A stretch of DNA of 64,000 nucleotides, taken from NCBI GenBank assembly GCA_046328715.1, contig JAXLWB010000001.1, forward strand, positions 1-64,000. Direction: 5' to 3'. This document shows positions 57,931 to 64,000 of the stretch, in pieces. The stretch's first letter is position 1, and the number at the start of each line of letters is the position of its first letter. A program made the translations under genes and the position numbers. This DNA is from JAXLWB01 sp046328715. GTDB lineage: Bacteria > Chloroflexota > Anaerolineae > Caldilineales > Caldilineaceae. The notes below the pieces were generated by a model that did not search any database, was not told the DNA's origin, and worked only from the letters and a program-made list of their open reading frames with translations.

Positions 57931-60696
57931 TTACCGAAGAGTGACTGCATCGCCGATGACAGCACCGTTGACGCTTACCGGCAAGCGCTGATTGTTGGCA
58001 GGATTGTAGAGCCCTACCTGAATATGGTCATAGGCAGGCACTATGCCAACAAAGCGATGAACGGTGATTAACATCTCTCCTGGCTGCCAACTGCCCGTCG
58101 GTGCTGGCCCGTCGGCCGTATTTGGCTTTCCATCGATCTGGGCAACCGTCGTGCCTTGTGTATCATCAAAGTGCACGAAGATTTGATGGGCGGGCAAGAT
58201 CGGCTGTTTGACTTGCCAGTAAAGTGTGACTGTGGCTTCGTTCGGTTGGGTTGTGAGGTCGTAACCAAGCAACAGCGCATGGGTCCCCAAGAGAGGCTGG
58301 TCGGTTAATGGGTAAGGCGGCTGTAGCGGTTCAAAGTGGGCGACCCGCTGCTTTACCACGATTTTTCCCAATTCGATCAATTTGCTTTTTTGCTTCAGTG
58401 TCACATCAATCAAGCCGGTAACCAGCCGATAGTTGCCGCTCGCCACCGTCGCTGGAATGTCAAACGTCACTGGCGCTTGGAGCAAGCTACCCTTGGTCCA
58501 ACTGGATGTTCGAGCGTTTGGTACGGGCCATCCTTCCCAGCCTGCGACGCCAGCGCCACTTGGATCAAGCAAACTGACAAAAAGGTTAAAATCGTGCAAC
58601 TTGTCCTGCTGGCCTTGATAAAAGAGGGTTAAGTCGAACTGCTCGCCAGCCAGACGTTGTGAATCCGCTATGTTGGAGCCGAGAATTGCCACGCCATCGA
58701 TCTGCTGAGCGGGGTCTAGTGGCTGCTGAATCGGCAGCTTTGACGTTGAGGCAATCTTTTGAAGTGGCTCAATGATGATTTTGGCCACAGATGCAAAGCG
58801 TTGCACCTGATTCTCTGTGGTGTGAAGCATCAACGCCCGATCTTCTCTCTCATCATTGAAGCCTATTACCAGTGTGTACTCCGCGGGTGGCACTCCAGGC
58901 GGAACGATCAAGCCAATTCGTTGTGCAAACCCCTTTGGATCAAAGTACCAATGTGCCCCAAGTGTAACATCTCGCTGCACCCATGTTCTACCTTCGCCGT
59001 CCTGTAGACGTAGCGATAGATTGTAGCCACGGTTAGGATCGGCAAGGGTCCAGCGGATTGCCACGTTGATCGACTGGTTCACGCTATTAATCTCCTGTGG
59101 CGTCACAGCAAAGCCATTGACTGTGATCTCACCAAAATCGATTTGAGTATCGTTCCATGCCAGCTTGCCTGCCTCTCTCCAGGCATCGAGACGAGTCGTC
59201 GTGCTAACCCAGCGGTCGGCAATGTTGACGGCTTGCTGTTGCTCAAAGTAACTGTTCACTTGGTCTGGCAACGTGCTTCCAATCGAAAGTAACGAGGGAA
59301 ACCAAACCACCCCATGAGACTGCGCCTGAGCAAGCTTCGATTTCACAGCATCGTTCCACTCAACCGAGCCGTCGGATAACAACACGGATTGTGCATTATC
59401 CGTTGCCTTGTTATCCGTATAGGCGCGCCAAAAGCCGACTTGCCAGGGGTAGGTGGCGAGATAGGTATCATTCTGTGTGCTCTGTTGGACAATCTGCTGG
59501 ATCAGCAGGCGGTAATCATCTTCGCGGTAGCGGGGCGTGGTGTAGAAATAGGTGATGCCCAATACGGCTACGGTTAGAAGCAGTGCCAAAGTGGCTTTGG
59601 CAAGCAGCGTTCGATAGTTGGCATCGATAACCACTGCCAGCAACAAGAGAAAATAGGGCAAGACAAAGAGTAGAAGCCGTTCGCCGTTGACAGGAAAAAA
59701 GGGCCTGATTTGGTTGATCAGGAAGGCACAGACTGCTGGAAATAGAAAGACCAACCAAAGTAGTGCGCTACTAGACGAGGTGGAAAAAGAGCTTCCACTG
59801 CGCATAAGCCGGATGACAAGGATCAGCCATAGTGTGATGGCAAGCAGTGCAAGCCAACTTTCGATTCGTCCAAAAGGGTTGTTTCCTGGCAGATGACCCG
59901 TAACAAAGGCGGTCAGATGGCGAAACCAAAACTCAGCGAACGGGATCGGCTGATCTTTATCCGATGCAACTTTGTGCTTGACATAATTAGTTAGGCGCAA
60001 TCCTGCATAGAGGAGCCAGGGCAGATAGGCAAGCGCAATTACGATTTCAGTTACGATGAATTTTACCAATGCCGCCCAATGTTGGCGCAACTGCCATACC
60101 GTCCAAATGGCATGGGCAAGCAGCAAGAAAGCAAGGTAATAGAGCGTGTAGAGTGAAAGGGTGGTGCATATGCCATAGGCCAGCAATTCACTCCAAGCGG
60201 GTTGACTACCCAACAATCGTTTCACGGCACGCACCAGAGAAAGCGTACTTGCTATGCTGAGCAATAGTGCCAGGCCATACATACGCACTTCCTGACTGTA
60301 ATAGAGTTGCAAGGGATTGAGCAACAACAGCAGGGTTGTGATTGTGAGGAGGCGGGGTCGTTGCGGGAATAACTCGTGGGTGAGCCAGGCAAAGAGTGGA
60401 ACCGTCAATGCGCCGACCGCTACCGAGAAGAGTCGGGCATTGAGCGGGTGGATACCAGGTAAAAGCCAGAAATGGAGCAGTAGGTAATAGAGTGGTGGAT
60501 GAATGTCGTCTGCCGTCAGGCTAACCATGCGCTGAATCGGCTCGCTAGCAAAGTAGATGCTATAGCCTTCATCCCACCAAAGTGGCTGCCATGTGAGCCA
60601 GAGCATCCTCAATGGCCAGGCGAGAAGCATAAGCCCAACCATCCAGCCTGTCTGCCCAAACGAGGATAGAGGCAACGACCAACGACGCTGCTTCAT
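57931..60696 (-). CDS. GT39/ArnT-like membrane glycosyltransferase with large soluble C-terminus
   Basis: 921 residues. The first TM is followed by WQPLWWDEGYSIYFASEPIQ, which carries the Asp-Glu pair of GT-C-fold PMT/ArnT enzymes, then TADDIHPPLYYLLLHFWLLP (the HPPLYY motif). About eleven TM helices extend to residue about 395. The C-terminal 520 residues are soluble and beta-rich, with several Ig-like units. It should transfer a sugar from a polyprenyl-phosphate donor to an acceptor outside the membrane. It is the last gene of a minus-strand operon that starts with a response regulator, six bases after the second SH3b lipoprotein gene. Confidence 0.87.
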   Translation of the reverse strand: MKQRRWSLPLSSFGQTGWMVGLMLLAWPLRMLWLTWQPLWWDEGYSIYFASEPIQRMVSLTADDIHPPLYYLLLHFWLLPGIHPLNARLFSVAVGALTVPLFAWLTHELFPQRPRLLTITTLLLLLNPLQLYYSQEVRMYGLALLLSIASTLSLVRAVKRLLGSQPAWSELLAYGICTTLSLYTLYYLAFLLLAHAIWTVWQLRQHWAALVKFIVTEIVIALAYLPWLLYAGLRLTNYVKHKVASDKDQPIPFAEFWFRHLTAFVTGHLPGNNPFGRIESWLALLAITLWLILVIRLMRSGSSFSTSSSSALLWLVFLFPAVCAFLINQIRPFFPVNGERLLLFVLPYFLLLLAVVIDANYRTLLAKATLALLLTVAVLGITYFYTTPRYREDDYRLLIQQIVQQSTQNDTYLATYPWQVGFWRAYTDNKATDNAQSVLLSDGSVEWNDAVKSKLAQAQSHGVVWFPSLLSIGSTLPDQVNSYFEQQQAVNIADRWVSTTTRLDAWREAGKLAWNDTQIDFGEITVNGFAVTPQEINSVNQSINVAIRWTLADPNRGYNLSLRLQDGEGRTWVQRDVTLGAHWYFDPKGFAQRIGLIVPPGVPPAEYTLVIGFNDEREDRALMLHTTENQVQRFASVAKIIIEPLQKIASTSKLPIQQPLDPAQQIDGVAILGSNIADSQRLAGEQFDLTLFYQGQQDKLHDFNLFVSLLDPSGAGVAGWEGWPVPNARTSSWTKGSLLQAPVTFDIPATVASGNYRLVTGLIDVTLKQKSKLIELGKIVVKQRVAHFEPLQPPYPLTDQPLLGTHALLLGYDLTTQPNEATVTLYWQVKQPILPAHQIFVHFDDTQGTTVAQIDGKPNTADGPAPTGSWQPGEMLITVHRFVGIVPAYDHIQVGLYNPANNQRLPVSVNGAVIGDAVTLR

Positions 60697-60702
60697 CTCG
60701 AT

Positions 60703-61776
60703 CTACTTCTTTTGGTAGCGCACGTATAACTCACGATTAGGTTCACTGTCACCCAACTTGAAGGTAGCAACCGGTCCAGCGGCCTGGCCATTGAGCATCA
60801 ATTGTGCTTCCCAGGTGCCGCCAGGCTGCTGGCCTGGAAACTCAAGTTTGAGGTTCTGCAACCGTTGACGCCCATCGGGAATGGGCCAGGTCAGGGCCGC
60901 CTGAGGTCCAATCGAAGTTTGGCCATCTGTGGGCAACTCAGTCCCATTATGTGATACTCGCAGTGAGTAGCCGGGCAAGGCGTTCGCTCCTTCAAAGACA
61001 AAGAGAAAAATGTGAACTACATTTGTATCAGGAAACTGCTCTTGCGCAATCAAATCGAAGCCAAATGCAGGTGCCGCTGGTGGGGGCGGTGCGGCAGTTG
61101 CTGTAGGTTGTGGTGCTGGCGTTGGGTTGGCTGCAACTGACTGAGGTACGGGTGTCGCTGCTGCCACTGGTGCGCCGCCACCTCCTGATCCTGGTAAATC
61201 GTCGATCACTGCTACGCTGTTGACATCGCCACTGGTCTGTACAAACTGATTAACCACCCACACTTTTTGCGACTTTACGCAGCAGATCTGCCACCATCCT
61301 CCGTCAACAGTTTTACCTGTAATCTCGAAGGTTTGTCCTTTTTCAACCATGTCTACCAAGTCGTAGTTGAGTCCAGGGCCGGTGCGCGTATTGACCAACT
61401 CTTCATTGATCAAAACTGAGGCCTTAGATGCCGTGGTAGGAGCCGGGGTGGATGTGGCTTCTGCGGTAGGGGCGGCTTGATTATTATTCTGCTCCGCAGG
61501 TTGGGGACCTGATTGGTCTGTTGCCGGTTCTGCTGGTTGTGTCGCTGCGGACTGCTGATCGCCAGAGGGGGCTGGCTGCAAAGGCACGCCAACGGTGGCT
61601 GTAAAGGTAGGGCGGGCCTCACGCATCGGGGCCTGGGCGATGTTTTCAGTTGGTTCAGTTTTACCGCCGCATGCTGCGATTAGGAAAGCCACTGTTATCC
61701 ATAGCGCGCTATAATAGATGTGTGAGTGGCGACGACATCTATTTCGAAAGTTTAATAACAATTGTTTACGGTTCAT
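60703..61776 (-). CDS. SH3b-domain lipoprotein 2
   Basis: 357 residues from the ATG at 61776, 53 nt after the upstream gene; an earlier start at 61848 would overlap that gene and lacks a signal. A hydrophobic segment ends in LIAAC-GG, a lipobox. A Pro/Gln/Ala-rich linker leads to an SH3b domain at about 120-195 (LINEELVNTRTGPGLNYDLV, DGGWWQICCVKSQKVWVVNQ, FVQT), then a second Pro/Ala linker and a C-terminal Ig-like domain that ends NRELYVRYQKK. The QICCV Cys pair is shared with the neighbouring paralogue. SH3b domains bind cell-wall peptides, so it probably sits in the wall near the glycosyltransferase. Confidence 0.85.
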   Translation of the reverse strand: MNRKQLLLNFRNRCRRHSHIYYSALWITVAFLIAACGGKTEPTENIAQAPMREARPTFTATVGVPLQPAPSGDQQSAATQPAEPATDQSGPQPAEQNNNQAAPTAEATSTPAPTTASKASVLINEELVNTRTGPGLNYDLVDMVEKGQTFEITGKTVDGGWWQICCVKSQKVWVVNQFVQTSGDVNSVAVIDDLPGSGGGGAPVAAATPVPQSVAANPTPAPQPTATAAPPPPAAPAFGFDLIAQEQFPDTNVVHIFLFVFEGANALPGYSLRVSHNGTELPTDGQTSIGPQAALTWPIPDGRQRLQNLKLEFPGQQPGGTWEAQLMLNGQAAGPVATFKLGDSEPNRELYVRYQKK

Positions 61777-61829
61777 ATTTCTGCTGGTTGTACTACACAA
61801 ATCAGGCAAGATGGCAATCTCGCACGCTG

Positions 61830-63176
61830 TTATCGGGTACGCACCCAAGCAATATAGATCTCACGATTGGGATTTGAGCAACCACTTGTCGTAAAAGTGA
61901 CCGGGTTTGATAATTGTTGACCTGTACCATCAATAACGATGACGGACCAAGTGCCATTTCCAAACAGCTCACAAGAAGGGGGTGGGGGAACAGCAGTGGC
62001 ATGCTCCGAATACCATTGCTGCTTAAACGCATCGGAGTTTGTATCGGGAACTCGATACTCATATTTATAGTTAAATTCATTTTGATTGCCAGCACCGGGT
62101 GGAGCGCTACATTGAAAGTAAGTACCGCCTGTGCTTGGAATGATCGTATTGGTCGAGGGCCGGTCGGAGCCTTCAAAGGTCACTCGCAAGAAGTAACCTT
62201 CGGCCGGTACCTCTTTGTTGGCCGGTTGTGGCGTTGGTGGACGAATGCAACCAGCAGCCGTGACCGGTGTATAGTTTCCGACATATAGCTTCGCATAGAT
62301 GGTAAGTAGTCGGCCATTGATTTCGAGTGGTGTAAATTGCGGCCCCAATGCCAATTCAAAAGGATATTTGGTCGGCGTCGGCGTTGGCGTCGCCGTGGCA
62401 GTATCGGTTGGCGTGAAGGATGGTGTCGGCGGCGGTGGAGTCGCACCGACCAACAGTGGCACATTACTTACATCGTTCAAGACACGAACATTGCTGGCTG
62501 CCACCCACACAGAACGACCGTTAACGCAGCAAATCTGTAGCCAGGTGCCTTCAGTGTTTCTGCCGGTAACAGGGACAGGCACATTGCGCCCAAGAATTGC
62601 AATCAAGGGAAATTCGACGCTAGGGCCATCCAACAATGCAACCTCAGCGTTTTCGCTGATGATGAACGGAGTTGAAGTTTGGGTCGGCGTTGGTGTCCAG
62701 GTTGGAGTATCGGTGATCGTCGGCGTGGGTGAACTGGTTTCAGTCTCCGTGGGCGTGTCGATTGGTGTGCCTTCGACGTTGACAGGGCTTGCTGTTTCGG
62801 ATGGCAGCAAAGGGGGCTGGGTCGTTGGAAACGTTGGCAATACGGAGCGCGGATCTACTCCTTGCGGTACGATAATCACGCCAGGGGTGCCATCCTGCGG
62901 CGGTGTGATGATGATTTGCAGGCCAGCGATTGTCTCAGGGGAAGGGGTAAAGGTTGGCAATAAGGTGCGTGTAGGTTCGGGTGTGGGGGCTGGCTGTGAA
63001 GTAAAAGTGAGCCCATTGCATCCCAAGAGGACAGCAAGCAGTGCAAACATGACAACAAACAACGCTCTTGCGCGTTCCCTTTGCTGCTGTTTGTCAAGTA
63101 CGGTGTGGCTAGCATTACTCGCCGAAGTAGAGAGTTCAGTTGCTGGCTTTCGGGGTTCGTTGAAGATTTCTGTCAT
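61830..63176 (-). CDS. SH3b-domain lipoprotein 1
   Basis: 448 residues. The start overlaps the response-regulator stop in ATGA, showing translational coupling. A 39-residue cytoplasmic lead precedes a hydrophobic helix ending VLLGC-NG, a lipobox-like site (a TM anchor is possible). A long Thr/Pro linker (SSPTPTITDTPTWTPTPTQT) leads to an SH3b domain at about 175-240 (AEVALLDGPSVEFPLIAILG, WLQICCVNGRSVWVAASNVR), a second Pro/Thr linker and an Ig-like domain closing with NREIYIAWVRTR. It is a paralogue of the next gene downstream with the same domain order. Confidence 0.85.
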   Translation of the reverse strand: MTEIFNEPRKPATELSTSASNASHTVLDKQQQRERARALFVVMFALLAVLLGCNGLTFTSQPAPTPEPTRTLLPTFTPSPETIAGLQIIITPPQDGTPGVIIVPQGVDPRSVLPTFPTTQPPLLPSETASPVNVEGTPIDTPTETETSSPTPTITDTPTWTPTPTQTSTPFIISENAEVALLDGPSVEFPLIAILGRNVPVPVTGRNTEGTWLQICCVNGRSVWVAASNVRVLNDVSNVPLLVGATPPPPTPSFTPTDTATATPTPTPTKYPFELALGPQFTPLEINGRLLTIYAKLYVGNYTPVTAAGCIRPPTPQPANKEVPAEGYFLRVTFEGSDRPSTNTIIPSTGGTYFQCSAPPGAGNQNEFNYKYEYRVPDTNSDAFKQQWYSEHATAVPPPPSCELFGNGTWSVIVIDGTGQQLSNPVTFTTSGCSNPNREIYIAWVRTR

Positions 63177-63556
63177 TGGACAGCTGCTTCCACCTTCGCC
63201 ACCAGGTCATCAAACGAGAATGGCTTGCCTAGAAACGAAATATTCGGGTCTTTGGCATGTCCACTTAGGGCAGTATCACCATAGCCAGAAGAAATGATAA
63301 TTGGCAAGCTGGGTGACCAGACCCGCAATTGTTTTAATACTTCGGTCCCATGTACAACAGGCAAGCCCAAATCAAGTAAAACAATACCGATTGAATCCTG
63401 ATATTCGCGGTAGCGGTCCAGCCCTTCCTGTCCATCGGTGGCGGTCAACACAGCAATGCCGATCTCACCTAAAATATCACTGACTGCAATACAAATATCT
63501 TCATTATCATCAATAATGAGCAATGACTTCGATTTATTAGATTCTGCTTGTATCAT
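63173..63556 (-). CDS. Single-domain response regulator (CheY-like receiver)
   Basis: 127 residues from the ATG at 63556; a GTG at 63595 could add 13. The receiver is complete: acidic pair in LIIDDNEDICIAVS, phospho-acceptor Asp62 in VLLDLGLP, Ser in IIISSGYGD and Lys111 in FLGKPF. No output domain follows, so it acts by protein contact. It heads a four-gene operon with two SH3b lipoproteins and a GT39-like enzyme, and overlaps the first by four bases (ATGA). The kinase partner is not in the window. Confidence 0.92.
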   Translation of the reverse strand: MIQAESNKSKSLLIIDDNEDICIAVSDILGEIGIAVLTATDGQEGLDRYREYQDSIGIVLLDLGLPVVHGTEVLKQLRVWSPSLPIIISSGYGDTALSGHAKDPNISFLGKPFSFDDLVAKVEAAVQ

Positions 63557-63983
63557 CAGGAGCCGCCCCGCAATAAACTCGATCAACACACCCACTTCTT
63601 ATGGGACAAACCATTTGCCGCCCTGTGTGTGGTATAGATTTGTCTTTCCGAAAAGTCGGTGTTAAACTGCAAGCTTTGTATTGAACTACAAATCAAGTTC
63701 TCGACGAAAACCAACGTTTCTCAATGCAAGCGTAATCACGCGTCGGTTCATATTATCTGACCTGGCGAATTACCCAAATGAAGTGGGTAAATACTTTCGC
63801 AAAATTGAGGATTTGGTTCAAATTGAAAAGAACACTTAATTTGTTCAATACTTTTATCATAAGTTGGGTAACTCATGCAAGCTTTTGAGAATCCGTACTG
63901 CAAGAGTCTACCCAGGCCCTACATGACGCGTGTACAGTCGATAGTCTGTATTCAAGGTCATGCTTGAACCGAAAGGAAATCAA
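63557..63983. other. Divergent intergenic region at the window end
   Basis: 427 bases between the response-regulator operon and the gene starting at 63984. It must carry both promoters; no clear -35/-10 pair, RNA gene or repeat was seen. Confidence 0.3.
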
Positions 63984-64000
63984 ATGGCTCGTGTAAAAGT
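63984..64000 (+). CDS. Start of a further gene, cut by the window end
   Basis: ATG at 63984 with AAGGAAATCAA directly upstream, a good ribosome-binding site. Only MARVK is visible, too little for identification. Confidence 0.5.

Overview
The window looks like a piece of a Chloroflexota (Anaerolineae/Caldilineae-like) chromosome. This is inferred from gene content, not from a marker tree: a Tad pilus locus without an outer-membrane secretin, many large secreted proteins with Pro/Thr-rich linkers, DUF5666 repeat proteins, SH3b lipoproteins and a RecQ with a TPR-like front end. No rRNA, tRNA, CRISPR array or prophage was seen.

Layout. (1) 1-6850, minus strand: the start of a LivK-type binding lipoprotein, a likely toxin-antitoxin pair (BECR-like nuclease plus DUF2283), a small membrane protein, then a PspA-led set with two membrane-anchored substrate-binding-like proteins (one fused to a VWA domain) and a two-TM coiled-coil protein. 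(2) 7155-12340: RecQ (minus) and FabF (plus). (3) 12885-27065, plus: the Tad/Flp pilus locus, with two Flp pilins, three TadE/TadG-type pseudopilins, CpaB, CpaE, prepilin peptidase, TadB, TadC, a TPR/beta-propeller membrane protein, TadA and a DUF192 protein. A 1418-residue fibronectin-like surface protein and a membrane Ser/Thr kinase follow. (4) 33067-34847, minus: a membrane protein and a cytochrome P450. (5) 34955-50339: ECF sigma factor, zinc-finger anti-sigma-like protein, TPR-CHAT protease, secreted subtilase with a DUF5666 domain, a giant Calx-beta protein and two tandem DUF5666 repeat proteins. (6) 50711-57924, plus: GyrA, an AlbA_2/HATPase regulator, signal peptidase I, DeoC, a small CxxC protein and an MBL hydrolase. 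(7) 57931-63556, minus: an operon of response regulator, two SH3b lipoproteins and a GT39-like membrane glycosyltransferase. A new gene starts at 63984.

The most interesting candidates are: the sigma / anti-sigma / TPR-CHAT protease triad, whose logic resembles the protease-released sigma factor of type III-E CRISPR but without CRISPR; a shared C-terminal motif [VL][YF]LPx[VIL]xR at the extreme end of five secreted proteins; the PspA/VWA/binding-protein envelope cluster; a four-copy MITE-like palindromic repeat whose copies tend to sit right after stop codons; and a 54-bp perfect palindrome between convergent genes.
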